From Cryobacterium sp. M96 (lineage in GTDB: Bacteria > Actinomycetota > Actinomycetes > Actinomycetales > Microbacteriaceae), in contig NZ_PJJS01000038.1 in assembly GCF_002929845.1 (NCBI RefSeq), positions 1 to 64,000 on the forward strand: a stretch of DNA of 64,000 nt, read 5' to 3'. The notes beneath the pieces were generated by a model that saw only the letters and a program-made list of their open reading frames with translations, made no database searches and was not told the origin of the DNA. A program made the position numbers and the translations under genes. Shown here piece by piece: positions 46,571 through 55,541 of the stretch; position 1 is the first letter of the stretch, and each line of letters begins with the position of its first letter.

Positions 46571-46610
46571 TTTATGATCGATATTGATTAGCATTTATGA
46601 TCAGTATTGA
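46571..46610. promoter_or_regulatory. LysR-type direct repeats in the putA/lysR gap
   Basis: TTTATGATCGATATTGA (46571-46587) recurs as TTTATGATCAGTATTGA (46594-46610), 23 bp apart. The region is strikingly AT-rich for this genome. It sits between the divergent putA and LysR starts, so it is the best candidate for the regulator's binding site. Confidence 0.7.
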
Positions 46611-46631
46611 GACGATCGAGGAGGGTGACGG

Positions 46632-47546
46632 ATGCTGGATGTGCGCCGACTGCGTCTGCTGCACGAGCTCAAGATCCGCGGCACCCTGGCGGGAGTCGCC
46701 GAGGCCCTCGCTTACAGCCCGTCCGCCGTGTCGCAGCAGCTCGCGCTACTGGAGAAAGAGGCCGGGGTTTCCCTGTTGCAGAAGGTCGGGCGCCGGGTGC
46801 GGCTCACCCCGCAGGCCGAGGTTCTGGTGCTGCACACGACCTACCTGCTCGAACGGCTGGAACTGGCCGAGGCGGAGATGACCGCGTCGCTGACGACCGT
46901 GTCCGGCACGGTGCGCGTGGCCCTGTTCCAGTCCGCGGCGCACGCCCTCATCCCTCAGGCCCTCACGTTGCTCGCCGAGGAGTTCCCCGAACTGCGGGTC
47001 GAGGTCACCGAGCGCGAGCCGGAGCGCGGCCTGTTCGAGGTGTCTGCGCGCGATTTCGACCTCGTGCTCGCCGAACAGTATCCCGGGCACACCCGGGTGC
47101 ACTGGCCTGACCTGGACCGTGTGAACCTGGCGACGGATGCGCTCCGGCTGGCCGTTCCGCCCTCGCGCGGCGGCCGCGCGGCGGCAGCGTCGCTCGCCGA
47201 CGCCGCCGATCTGCCCTGGGTGATGGAGCCGGAAGGAACCGCCTCACGGCACTGGGCGACCCAGCTCTGCCGGTCGGCGGGATTCGAGCCCGACGTGAGG
47301 TTCGAGACGGCCGACCTGATCGCGCACATCCGCCTGATCGAATCCGGCAATGCCGTCGGCATCCTGCCGGACCTGATCTGGGCCGGGAAGATGCCGACCG
47401 TTCGCGGTGTCGAGCTGCCCGGCGGGCCGCTCCGCACCGTATTCTCCTCGGCCCGGCGCTCGAGTGCCAGCCGACCGGGCGTGCTCGCCGTGCGCGACGC
47501 CCTGGCCCGCGCCGTGGAACTGGTCGCCGCCCCGGTGACAGGCTGA
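46632..47546 (+). CDS. LysR-family regulator, probable putA regulator
   Basis: The 304-residue protein has an N-terminal winged helix (LRLLHELKIRGTLAGVAEALAYSPSAVSQQLALLEKEAG) and a periplasmic-binding-like effector domain from about residue 88 (SGTVRVALFQSAAHALIPQAL). It is divergent from putA across 141 bp that carry paired direct repeats, so proline-responsive control of putA is the natural reading. This layout resembles ArgP/LysG-type regulators; the effector is inferred. Confidence 0.9.
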   Translation: MLDVRRLRLLHELKIRGTLAGVAEALAYSPSAVSQQLALLEKEAGVSLLQKVGRRVRLTPQAEVLVLHTTYLLERLELAEAEMTASLTTVSGTVRVALFQSAAHALIPQALTLLAEEFPELRVEVTEREPERGLFEVSARDFDLVLAEQYPGHTRVHWPDLDRVNLATDALRLAVPPSRGGRAAAASLADAADLPWVMEPEGTASRHWATQLCRSAGFEPDVRFETADLIAHIRLIESGNAVGILPDLIWAGKMPTVRGVELPGGPLRTVFSSARRSSASRPGVLAVRDALARAVELVAAPVTG

Positions 47547-47618
47547 CCTTCCCCGGCTTTGATCGTTGAACGGGCGCGTCCGACGGCTCGCGTCGACACC
47601 CGTGAACGGAGCCCCACC

Positions 47619-47777
47619 ATGACGAAGCCAACCGCTGTGCTCGCCTTCGCCGCCGTCGCCCTCGCGCTGGGCCTGACCGGATGCTCCACCGGCACCGACG
47701 GCTGCAACCGGCTCGTCGGCACCTGGTCGATGAGCGGCGACGCCGTCGAGCTCAGCACGCTCGCACGTGCCGACTGA
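47619..47777 (+). CDS. very small lipoprotein (possibly a truncated lipocalin-like gene)
   Basis: The 52-residue product has a full lipoprotein signal (MTKPTAVLAFAAVALALGLTGCSTG) with lipobox LTGC at residues 19-22, and then only about 30 residues: CNRLVGTWSMSGDAVELSTLARAD. The LVGTW segment resembles the first strand of lipocalin-like domains, so this may be the remnant of a longer gene cut short. No homologue is named. It lies alone between the LysR and FAD oxidoreductase genes. Existence as a translated gene is moderately likely. Confidence 0.5.
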   Translation: MTKPTAVLAFAAVALALGLTGCSTGTDGCNRLVGTWSMSGDAVELSTLARAD

Positions 47778-47848
47778 CCCGGCCGGGCGGTCAAGCTGCG
47801 CGGGCCCGACGCCCCGGGCTGGCCTCGGTTCCTGAGTAGTCTCGGTGC

Positions 47849-49471
47849 ATGAGCGAACCCACACACGATGTCGTGATCATCGGCGGCGGACACAACGGCC
47901 TGACGGCCGCCGCCTATCTGGCCCTGGCCGGCAAAAGCGTTCTCCTGCTCGAGCAGGGCGAACACGTCGGAGGCGCGGCCATCTCCGCCCCGGCCTTCCC
48001 CGGCGTCGACGCGCGGCTCTCGCGCTACTCCTACCTGGTCAGCCTGCTGCCGCAGCGAATCATCGACGAACTCGGTCTCGAGATCGGGCTGGCCCGGCGC
48101 CGGTACTCCTCGTACACCCCCGATCCGGCCGACACCCGAACCGGACTCCTGGTCGACCGCGGCGACGAGCCGGCCACCCGCGCCAGCTTCGACCGGGTCG
48201 GCGCGGCCGCCGATTTTTCTGCCTGGAATGCCTTCTACCGTGACACGGAGAGCGTTGCCCGGGCGCTCTTCCCCACCGTCTGCGAGCCGCTGCCCACGCG
48301 CTCGGAGGCCAGGACCCTTCTCGGAGACGACATGCTTTGGGAGCAGTTCTTCGAGCGGCCGCTCGGCGGCGCGCTCCGTGATCGCTTCCAGAACGACCTC
48401 GTGCGCGGGGTGGTCGCCACCGACGGCCTGATCGGCACCTTCACGTCGCTGGACAGCGCGGAGCTCGACGCGAACCGCTGCTTCCTGTACCACGTCATCG
48501 GCAACGGGACCGGGGACTGGGACGTGCCGGTCGGCGGCATGGGTGCCGTCTCCGGCGAGCTGGAGAAGGCCGCCCGGCAGGCCGGCGCCCGAATCGTGAC
48601 GGAGGCCGAGGTCACCGGCGTCACGCCGGAGGGCGAGGTGAGCTACCGGCACGGCGGCGCCCTGCGGGTCGTTCAGGGCCGGCACGTGCTCGCCAACGTC
48701 GCCCCGTGGGTGCTGCGGGGTCTCCTCGGCGAGGCCGCGCCGGCATCCGTGCGCCCCGACGTCGAGCCGGGTGCCGGCCCGAGTGCCGGGCCGAGCGCGG
48801 GGCCCGACGCCAAACCGGAGGGCGCGCAGGTCAAGGTGAACCTGCTGCTCCGCCGACTGCCGCTGCTGCGCGACGAGGACGTGTCCCCCGAGGCCGCGTT
48901 CGGCGGCACCTTCCACATCAACGAGACCCTGACCCAGCTGGAGAGCGCCTACGACCAGGCCGACCACGACGGCTTCCCCGAGCTGCTGCCCTGCGAGATC
49001 TACTGCCACTCGCTCAGCGACCCGAGCATCCTCTCCCCCGAGCTCGTCGCCGCCGGCGCGCAGACCCTCACGGTGTTCGCGCTGCACGCCCCGCACCGCT
49101 GGCTCACCGAGGAGAACAACGACGTCAGCCGCGACCGGCTGCAAGCCGCCGTTCTGGCGTCGCTGAATTCCGTTCTGGCCGAACCCATCGAGGACCTCTT
49201 GCTGAGCGATGCCGCCGGCCGGCCCTGCATCGAGACGAAGACCACGCTCGACCTGGAGCACGCCCTCAACCTCCCCGGCGGCAACATCTTCCACGGTCCT
49301 CTGGAATGGCCGTTCCTCGAGGACGACGCGCCGCGATCCACCGCGGCCGAGCGTTGGGGGGTGGCGACGGAGCATCCGCGGATTCTGATCTGTGGGGCGG
49401 GCGCCAGACGCGGCGGCGGCGTCAGCGGCATCGGCGGTCACAATGCGGCGATGGCGGTGCTCGAGGGGTAG
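47849..49471 (+). CDS. FAD-dependent oxidoreductase, PYROXD2/phytoene-desaturase-like
   Basis: The 540-residue protein begins with the dinucleotide motif VVIIGGGHNGLTAAAYLALAG and LLEQGEHVGGAA, and closes with a C-terminal FAD segment ILICGAGARRGGGVSGIGGHNAA. It belongs to the carotenoid-desaturase-like group (PYROXD2, CrtI superfamily), but no carotenoid genes are nearby, so the substrate is unknown. A Gly/Ala/Pro/Ser-rich insertion (around residues 307-328) interrupts the fold. TAGTCT (47837-47842) ends 6 nt before the ATG, so leaderless. Confidence 0.88.
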   Translation: MSEPTHDVVIIGGGHNGLTAAAYLALAGKSVLLLEQGEHVGGAAISAPAFPGVDARLSRYSYLVSLLPQRIIDELGLEIGLARRRYSSYTPDPADTRTGLLVDRGDEPATRASFDRVGAAADFSAWNAFYRDTESVARALFPTVCEPLPTRSEARTLLGDDMLWEQFFERPLGGALRDRFQNDLVRGVVATDGLIGTFTSLDSAELDANRCFLYHVIGNGTGDWDVPVGGMGAVSGELEKAARQAGARIVTEAEVTGVTPEGEVSYRHGGALRVVQGRHVLANVAPWVLRGLLGEAAPASVRPDVEPGAGPSAGPSAGPDAKPEGAQVKVNLLLRRLPLLRDEDVSPEAAFGGTFHINETLTQLESAYDQADHDGFPELLPCEIYCHSLSDPSILSPELVAAGAQTLTVFALHAPHRWLTEENNDVSRDRLQAAVLASLNSVLAEPIEDLLLSDAAGRPCIETKTTLDLEHALNLPGGNIFHGPLEWPFLEDDAPRSTAAERWGVATEHPRILICGAGARRGGGVSGIGGHNAAMAVLEG

Positions 49472-49570
49472 GCGCCGGGTCCCGGCCGGAGGGCGTGGCT
49501 GTTGATCCCCGCCCGGAGAAGGGCATAGTTTTGTACTGAGGCCCGTGCCTCACTCACCGTGGAGGTTCGC

Positions 49571-50083
49571 ATGTCATTCAAGCCAACCGGACGCCTTGCC
49601 TATCGCGAAGACGGTCTGTACCTCATGCTCGACCGGCTCTTCAGCGCGTCGAAGGACGACGTGTGGGCGAGCGTGAGCCGGTCCGCCGGTCTCCACGGCT
49701 GGATCGGAACCTACACGGGCGCTCCCGAGACCGGCGCCGTGCGATTCAAGTTGGACGAAGCGGATGCCGAGTGGGAGTACGTGAGCATTATCAAGTGCAT
49801 CCCGCCGAAGCGGTTCACCGCCGACATCGGCGAGGGTGCCGCCGCCCGGCACGTGATTCTGCACCTCGTCGAGGGGGCGGGGATGACCACCCTCACCTTC
49901 GGCCAGCGCCTGCACTCCGCCGCGGAGGCCGCCACCGTCGGCCCGTTCTGGGACTACTACTTCGACCGTCTCGTTGCGGCGCGCACCGGTCAGCCGATAC
50001 CCGCCCGGACCCACTACAAGCCCCACGTCGAGTACTACAGTGAGCTCATCCCGCCCAAGAAGGCCACCGAACCCACCGTCTAG
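49571..50083 (+). CDS. SRPBCC/AHSA1-like small ligand-binding protein
   Basis: The 170-residue protein looks like a START/Bet v 1-type fold: RLFSASKDDVWASVS early, a central set of beta strands, and a C-terminal helix FWDYYFDRLVAARTG. No enzymatic residues are evident. The start at 49571 has GGAGG 5 nt upstream; an ATG four codons earlier in the frame would overlap that site. Function unknown. Confidence 0.75.
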   Translation: MSFKPTGRLAYREDGLYLMLDRLFSASKDDVWASVSRSAGLHGWIGTYTGAPETGAVRFKLDEADAEWEYVSIIKCIPPKRFTADIGEGAAARHVILHLVEGAGMTTLTFGQRLHSAAEAATVGPFWDYYFDRLVAARTGQPIPARTHYKPHVEYYSELIPPKKATEPTV

Positions 50084-50193
50084 TCCTGATCGATTGGTTG
50101 TGTCGCTCGCGGAGGATCAGAGCTGATCGCCCCGCGTGGACGCTGGTCGCCCGCGTGGACGCTGGTCAGCACAGGCGCCACGCCAGGCCCGGC

Positions 50194-50286
50194 GTCGAAC
50201 CAATTCGACGGAGATTCTCGGGCAAAACTGCATTTCCGTATTGTTTCGGGTTGATTCGGGCAGAATCTCCGTCGAATTCGTTCGGG
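50194..50286 (-). repeat. R1 element, copy 3 (93 bp, inverted orientation)
   Basis: End B (GTCGAACCAATTCGACGGAG) starts at 50194, and end A, inverted, ends with CTCCGTCGAATTCGTTCGGG at 50286. It is between the convergent SRPBCC and thioesterase genes. Confidence 0.95.
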
Positions 50287-50356
50287 CTACGGGCGGGGGT
50301 GCCGCAGGACCCCCGGGCTCGGCTGACACGGCAGACACGGCGCGTGGCGCTCCCAC

Positions 50357-50920
50357 TCAGGTCCAGTGGCTGGGCGCGGCGGCGCGGGTGGCGGGCATCG
50401 CGACATCCGCGCTCCACTCGAGCAGCCAGGCCGGCACCGTCACGTCCTCGGGCACCGCGCCCACGGCGTCGACGAGCTCGTCGATGCCCACGACCCCTCC
50501 GCTGCGCTTCAGGAACCGTCCGCGGATGAAGCCCTGCGCGTAGATCTCCGGGGTTCCGTCGGCGTCCGGCCGCACGAACCGCTGCTCCACGTAGACGGCC
50601 TTCTCGTCGAAGCCCAGGATGCGCGACTCCACCGTGAACTTCTGGCCGAGGGTCAGCGACTTGCGGAAACTAATCGTCTCCGACACCACCACCGGGTACC
50701 AGCCGCGCTTCAGGAAGATCGCCCAGATGCCGGTACGGTGCAGCATGTCGAAGCGGGCGATGTCCATGATCGACAGGTATACGCCGTTGTTCATATGCCG
50801 AAGGATGTCCTGGTCGGTCGGCAAAGTGATGAACCGGGTGCTGGCCACGTCGTAGTGGCCCAGGCGCGGGCCGAAGCGGGAGAGGACGGAGTGCAGGAGG
50901 GTGCGCCAGAGCATGTGCAT
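50357..50920 (-). CDS. acyl-CoA thioesterase, 4HBT hotdog fold
   Basis: The 187-residue protein has the hotdog-fold pattern DILRHMNNGVYLSIMDIARFDMLHRTG (active-site helix), then SETISFRKSLTLGQKFTVESRILGFDEKAVYVEQRFVR. It would hydrolyse fatty acyl-CoA; chain length unknown. A minus-strand TAGCCT (50927-50932) ends 6 nt before the ATG at 50920, so leaderless. Confidence 0.87.
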   Translation of the reverse strand: MHMLWRTLLHSVLSRFGPRLGHYDVASTRFITLPTDQDILRHMNNGVYLSIMDIARFDMLHRTGIWAIFLKRGWYPVVVSETISFRKSLTLGQKFTVESRILGFDEKAVYVEQRFVRPDADGTPEIYAQGFIRGRFLKRSGGVVGIDELVDAVGAVPEDVTVPAWLLEWSADVAMPATRAAAPSHWT

Positions 50921-51122
50921 CTTGAGAGGCTAGCCACCGGCGGTGCCGGGGCGCATTCTGCTGCCGCGAGCCACAAGCATCCGGGCCCGCACGACCGGAA
51001 CCTGCACGATTACCACAGTGCCTCCGGTTGAGCGTGCCCGTTCCGCGGGTCACTCTCGACCGGACCAGGCACACTCGCGACAGCGGATGCCCCGGACTCC
51101 CGGCCGGGTTAACCTTTCGTAT

Positions 51123-51761
51123 ATGGTCCCATTGCCCAACCTGCTGACGTTCGCGCTGGCATCCGTCGCCCTGATCGTGCTGCCCGGACCCACCGTGCTG
51201 TTCGTGATCGGGCGGTCCCTGGCGCTCGGACGCCTCGGCGGCCTGCTGAGCGTGCTCGGCAACGCCCTCGGGCTGATCCCGGTGGTCGCGGCCGTCGCGC
51301 TGGGCCTCGGCGCAATCGTGACCGGGTCGATCGTGGTGTTCACGACGATCAAGTTCGCCGGCGCCGCGTACATCGTCTACCTCGGCGTGCAGGCCATCCG
51401 GCACCGGCACGCGGCCGCCCGGAGCATCGGTCTGAGCAGCGTGCCGAAGACGAAGTGGCGCCTGCTGGCCGAGGGATCGGTCGTGGGGATCAGCAACCCC
51501 AAGTCGATCGTGTTCTTCGTGGCCGTGCTGCCCCAGTTCGTGGACTACTCGGCCGGGGCCGTCCCGCTTCAGCTGCTGACCCTGGGCCTTGTGTTCGTGC
51601 TGCTTGCCCTGCTCGGCGACAGCGTGTGGGCCCTCGCGGCAGGCTCGGCCCGCGATTGGTTCGCCTCGTCCCCCCGCCGCATGGAGCACCTCTCCGCGGG
51701 CGGCGGCGTCATGATGATCGGCCTCGGCGGCGTGCTCGCCGCCACGGGCGCCCAAGCCTGA
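51123..51761 (+). CDS. LysE/RhtB-family amino-acid exporter
   Basis: The 212-residue protein has about six membrane helices and the LysE-family N-terminal pattern FALASVALIVLPGPTVLFVIGRSLALGRLGGLLSVLGNALG, and GISNPKSIVFFVAVLPQFVD in the middle. Such carriers export amino acids or homoserine lactone. TAACCT (51110-51115) ends 7 nt before the ATG at 51123, so leaderless. No regulator next to it. Confidence 0.92.
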   Translation: MVPLPNLLTFALASVALIVLPGPTVLFVIGRSLALGRLGGLLSVLGNALGLIPVVAAVALGLGAIVTGSIVVFTTIKFAGAAYIVYLGVQAIRHRHAAARSIGLSSVPKTKWRLLAEGSVVGISNPKSIVFFVAVLPQFVDYSAGAVPLQLLTLGLVFVLLALLGDSVWALAAGSARDWFASSPRRMEHLSAGGGVMMIGLGGVLAATGAQA

Positions 51762-51769
51762 CCTTGCCC

Positions 51770-51832
51770 CCGGTGGTCGACCGCGGTTCCGATATCGGCC
51801 CCGAAAGTCGGGCCTGTCGGACCCGGTGAGCC
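51770..51832. repeat. R3 short dispersed repeat, two half-copies
   Basis: GGTGGTCGACCGCGGTTCC (51770-51788) and TCGGGCCTGTCGGACCCGG (51809-51827) lie just after the LysE gene. They are related to the R3 motif. Confidence 0.45.
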
Positions 51833-51869
51833 GATGTCCGAAGGTTTCTCTGCGGCCCGCATTGGTCGC

Positions 51870-51929
51870 GGCGCACCCGGTGGAAGCTGGCGGACCGTAG
51901 AACATGCGCCGGCTTCCACAGGGTGCGCC
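51870..51929. terminator. two-block stem-loop between lysE and the esterase remnant
   Basis: GGCGCACCC (51870-51878) pairs with GGGTGCGCC (51921-51929), and TGGAAGC (51881-51887) with GCTTCCA (51912-51918), leaving a 24-nt loop. A weaker outer pairing TAGAAC/GTTCTA lies at 51898-51903 and 51935-51940. It probably acts as a terminator, or it is the relic of a mobile repeat. Confidence 0.6.
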
Positions 51930-51938
51930 ATGAACGTT

Positions 51939-52554
51939 CTAAGCGACGGTTGCGACGGTTGCGACGGTTGCGACGGCCGCGAGCGGCACCCCGGCGACGC
52001 GGCGCACGAAGGCACCCAGGCGGCGGTAGACCTCTTGCGATTCCGGATGTGCGGCGTCCTGCTGCCAGGTGTGGCGCGTGTTGGTCTGCTTCCGGTCGTA
52101 GATCAGCGCGTCGACCGCGATGGAGCGCCGGCGCAGCGCAGCGATGAAATTGAGGTTCGCCCGGTAGAAGTGGTCACGCTCCGAGGTGGTCACGAACACC
52201 GGCGGGAACCCGCGCTCGAGCCACTCGATCGGGGACATGAACCGGGCCGCGGTACGCAGCACGACCCCGCGGCCGCGCTCCGGCAGCAGCATCCGCAGAA
52301 GATTCAGGCTCAGCACGAATCCGCGCTCGAACATCACCGAGATGTCGGCGATGTTCGAGCACGATCCGGTGGGGATCCCCGCCGAACTCCTCGATGTGGC
52401 GGGCCACCCAGCACAACACCTCGTTGCCGTCGTCCAACATGTGCTTCAGCTGGAAGCGCGTCGCCATCCGGTAGTTCGCGTTGACGACGATCATGCCGTC
52501 GACCGCCTGGCTGGCCGCGTACTCCGTCAGCGGCGCCTTGTCGCCCGTGGACAA
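51939..52554 (-). pseudogene. broken alpha/beta hydrolase (esterase)
   Basis: Two frames on the minus strand together give one alpha/beta hydrolase-3-like esterase. The first part (from 52554) is TGDKAPLTEYAASQAVDGMIVVNANYRMATRF to EEFGGDPHRIVL. The second (about 52355 down to 51939) is ISVMFERGFVLSLN to RHTWQQDAAHPESQEVYRRL. The frame breaks near 52356, exactly where the nucleophile elbow GDSAG should be; about 20 bp coding for it appear deleted. The N-terminal HGG oxyanion part is also missing. The C-terminus ends in a 9-bp repeat giving VATVATVATVA (51947-51973). Inactive. Confidence 0.82.
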
Positions 52555-52571
52555 CCTCGGAAGACCTCAGC

Positions 52572-53117
52572 TCAGGGGTTGTGGGCGGCTCCTCCGTGCA
52601 CACCCGTGGCCTCGAGCACCGCGCGCGCCAGGGTGTGGAAGTGCAGGTTGAACCCCAGCACGGCCGGCGTGGAGTCCGGGTCGATGTCGAGCCGGGCCAC
52701 GTCGACCGCGTGCACGATGAACTGGTACCGGTGCGTGCCGGTGCCGGCCGGAGGGCTCGCACCGACGAAAGCCGACTGACGGCCTTCATTGGGCAGGGTC
52801 ACGGCACCCCTCGGCAGCAGCCGGCCGCCCGGAGCGCCGGCGTCTGCGGGCAGGGCCACGCAGTCGGCCGGCAGGTTGACGACCGCCCAATGCCAGAATC
52901 CGGACCCGGTCGGAGCGTCCGGGTCGTACAGGGTCACCGCGAAACTCTTCGTGTCGGCCGGGAATCCCGACCACTCCAGGTGCGGGGACAGGTTCCGGCC
53001 GCCGGAGCCGGTGCCGTACTGCGCCGCGGTGAGGGGCACTCCGTCGGTCATGTCCGTGCTCGTCAGCGTGAATAGCGGTACAGCGCCGAACCGGGCGAGA
53101 GGATCGTTCTGGGCCAT
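52572..53117 (-). CDS. YbhB/YbcL-family PEBP-like protein
   Basis: The 181-residue phosphatidylethanolamine-binding-protein homologue has the family marks LSPHLEWSGFPADTKSFAVTLYDPDAPTGSGFWHWAVVNLPAD and HRYQFIVHAVD. Bacterial members are cytosolic, with unclear ligand. The ATG at 53117 has GGAGG upstream. It ends only 17 bp before the start of the esterase remnant. Confidence 0.92.
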   Translation of the reverse strand: MAQNDPLARFGAVPLFTLTSTDMTDGVPLTAAQYGTGSGGRNLSPHLEWSGFPADTKSFAVTLYDPDAPTGSGFWHWAVVNLPADCVALPADAGAPGGRLLPRGAVTLPNEGRQSAFVGASPPAGTGTHRYQFIVHAVDVARLDIDPDSTPAVLGFNLHFHTLARAVLEATGVHGGAAHNP

Positions 53118-53236
53118 TGGGCCTCCAATTGGTTGCCAGAAGCTTAGCCAGCCGGCCACCCGGCCCGCGCCCCCCACCCAGGCACCCACCCGGATATCAG
53201 CCGATTACCAGCCGGCGAACTCGGTAAAATGGCGCG

Positions 53237-54163
53237 GTGGCTATTCCGAAGATCCTGCTCTATTACGTCTTCACCCCGCTGGCCGACCCCGAGGCCGTGC
53301 GTCTCTGGCAGCGAGACCTGTGCGAATCGTTGGGCCTGCGCGGGCGAATCCTGATCTCCACCGACGGCCTCAACGGCACCGTCGGCGGCGATCTTCCCGC
53401 GATCAAGCGCTATCTGCGCAAGACTCGGGACTACGCCCCGTTCAAGAATCTCGACGTCAAGTGGAGCGAGGGCACCGGGCTCGATGAGCAGGGTTTGAGC
53501 CTCGACTTCCCCCGGCTGGTCGTGAAGGTGCGGGATGAGATCGTGAGCTTCGGCGCACCCGGCGAGTTGCGCGTCGACGCCGGCGGCGTGGTCGGCGGCG
53601 GCGCCAAGCTCTCCCCGGCCGAGCTGCACGCCCTCGTCGGTGAGCGAGGCGACGAGGTCGTTTTCTTTGACGGCCGCAACGCGTTCGAGGCCGAGATCGG
53701 CCGCTTCCAGAACGCGATCGTGCCGGATGTCGCCAACACCCGCGAGTTCGTGGCTGAGCTGGAGAGCGGCACGTACGACCACCTCAAGGACAAGCCCGTC
53801 GTCACCTACTGCACCGGCGGCATCCGCTGCGAGGTGCTCAGTTCCCTGATGAAGGAGCGCGGCTTCGGCGAGGTCTACCAGCTTGACGGCGGCGTCGTGC
53901 GCTACGGCGAGGCCTTCGGCGACGACGGCCTCTGGAACGGTTCGCTCTACGTCTTCGACCAGCGGATGTCGCTGGACTTCAGCGACCACACCGCCGTGAT
54001 CGGGCGCTGCTTGGTGTGCGGTGAACCGACGAAGAACCTGCTCAACTGCCGAGATGCCTCCTGCCGGGAACAGCTCGTCGTCTGCCCTGGCTGCGTCGCT
54101 GCCAAGGCCCCGGCGTGCGCGGCCCACGCCACCGCCCACGCTGACGCGCACACCGGGGCCTGA
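53237..54163 (+). CDS. trhO: tRNA uridine(34) hydroxylase (rhodanese-fold)
   Basis: Forms 5-hydroxyuridine at the wobble base of certain tRNAs (TrhO, formerly YceA). The 308-residue protein has an N-terminal ferredoxin-like domain ([35 protein letters not shown]), a central rhodanese domain with the active-site loop YCTGGIRCE (Cys192), and a Cys-rich C-terminus (CLVCGEP, CRDASC, CPGC) that likely binds zinc. Start is GTG at 53237; TAAAAT (53225-53230) ends 6 nt upstream, so leaderless. Confidence 0.93.
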   Translation: MAIPKILLYYVFTPLADPEAVRLWQRDLCESLGLRGRILISTDGLNGTVGGDLPAIKRYLRKTRDYAPFKNLDVKWSEGTGLDEQGLSLDFPRLVVKVRDEIVSFGAPGELRVDAGGVVGGGAKLSPAELHALVGERGDEVVFFDGRNAFEAEIGRFQNAIVPDVANTREFVAELESGTYDHLKDKPVVTYCTGGIRCEVLSSLMKERGFGEVYQLDGGVVRYGEAFGDDGLWNGSLYVFDQRMSLDFSDHTAVIGRCLVCGEPTKNLLNCRDASCREQLVVCPGCVAAKAPACAAHATAHADAHTGA

Positions 54164-54242
54164 CCGGCCGCGGTGCGCCCTCTCGCAGATGCCGACATGC
54201 TACTTCCCCGGGGCAGGAGGCGGGGCTGTGATTGGATGCACT

Positions 54243-55457
54243 GTGACCTTTGATGCGCAGACGATCCGACCCAGCTTTCCCGCCCTCGCCACCGGCACGG
54301 CCTTCTTCGACGGCCCGGGCGGCACCCAGACCCCCCTGGCGGTCGGTTCCGCGATCGCGTCGACCCTGACCGGTCCGCTCTCGATCCGGGGAACCGGAAG
54401 TACCTCCCAGCAGAACGCGGAGGACGCCGTCACCGGGTTCCGGAGCGCCATGGCGGATCTGCTCGGCGCCGAAGAACGCGGAATCGTCTACGGACGCAGC
54501 GCCACGCAGCTGACCTACGACCTGGCGAACGCCCTGTCCGCCGGATGGGGCCCGGGCGACGAGGTCGTGGTCACCCGGCTCGACCACGACGCGAACATCC
54601 GCCCGTGGATGCAGGCCGCCGACCGGGCCGGCGCCACGGTGCGTTGGGCGGACTTCGACCCGGCCACCGGTGAGCTGAGCGTCCCGGACATCGCCGCGGT
54701 CCTCAGCGAGCGCACCCGGCTGGTAGCCGTGACCGCCGCCTCCAACCTGATCGGCACGCGCCCGCCCGTGGCGGCGATCGCCCGGCTCGCACATTCCGTC
54801 GGCGCGCTCCTCTACGTCGACGGCGTGCACTACACGCCGCACGCGTCGGTGGACGTCGCGGCGCTGGGAGCAGACTTCTTCGTCTGCTCGGCCTACAAGT
54901 TCTTCGGTCCGCACTGCGGGATTCTCGCTTCCGCGCCCGCGCTGCTCGAAACAATATATCCCGACAAGCTGGTGCCCTCGAGCGACCAGGTGCCCGAGCG
55001 TTTCGAGCTGGGCACGCTCCCCTACGAGACGATGGCGGGGGTCACGGCTGCCGTCGAATTCCTCGCCGGCCTCGGCGACGCCGCGCCGGCCGGGGCCTCT
55101 CGGCGGGAGCGCCTGATCCGCTCGTCCCAGGCTCTCGAACACCACGAGGAGACCCTGCGCGGCAAACTGGAGGCCGGCCTGGCGGAGCTGCCGGGGGCGC
55201 GACTGCACTCGAGGGCTGCCGTGCGCACACCCACCGTGCTGGTCACGTTCACCGGCCACGACACCGCGGATGCGTCCCGCCACCTGTGCAAGCAGGGCAT
55301 CCTCGCCCCCGCCGGCTCGTTCTACGCCCTCGAAGCCTCCCGGCACCTCGGACTCGGCGACCGTGGCGGCCTGCGGATCGGCCTCGCCCCCTACAACACC
55401 GTCGATGAGGTGGCCCGGCTGCTCGCCGCACTGAGCGTCTTCCTCCGCGTCACCTGA
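54243..55457 (+). CDS. cysteine desulfurase-like PLP enzyme
   Basis: The 404-residue fold type I aminotransferase class V protein has DHDANIRPW, VDGVHYTPHASVD and PLP-binding Lys219 in CSAYKFFGPHCG. It matches the cysteine-desulfurase-like subfamily that lacks the usual SufS/IscS catalytic cysteine loop, so true desulfurase activity is unproven. I choose the GTG at 54243; an ATG at 54189 is possible but would add residues unlike the family. No Fe-S assembly genes nearby. Confidence 0.82.
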   Translation: MTFDAQTIRPSFPALATGTAFFDGPGGTQTPLAVGSAIASTLTGPLSIRGTGSTSQQNAEDAVTGFRSAMADLLGAEERGIVYGRSATQLTYDLANALSAGWGPGDEVVVTRLDHDANIRPWMQAADRAGATVRWADFDPATGELSVPDIAAVLSERTRLVAVTAASNLIGTRPPVAAIARLAHSVGALLYVDGVHYTPHASVDVAALGADFFVCSAYKFFGPHCGILASAPALLETIYPDKLVPSSDQVPERFELGTLPYETMAGVTAAVEFLAGLGDAAPAGASRRERLIRSSQALEHHEETLRGKLEAGLAELPGARLHSRAAVRTPTVLVTFTGHDTADASRHLCKQGILAPAGSFYALEASRHLGLGDRGGLRIGLAPYNTVDEVARLLAALSVFLRVT

Positions 55458-55541
55458 CCCGGTCGTCTCCGCCCCTAGGCTGGAACCAGATCCCAGAGAT
55501 CGACTATCAGCGCGGGACTACCAGCAACGAAGGGGGAACGG

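Noticed and set aside
46597-46880. Small plus-strand frame starting in the LysR regulatory region
   Set aside because: It runs out of frame through the LysR gene and has no motif or ribosome-binding site.
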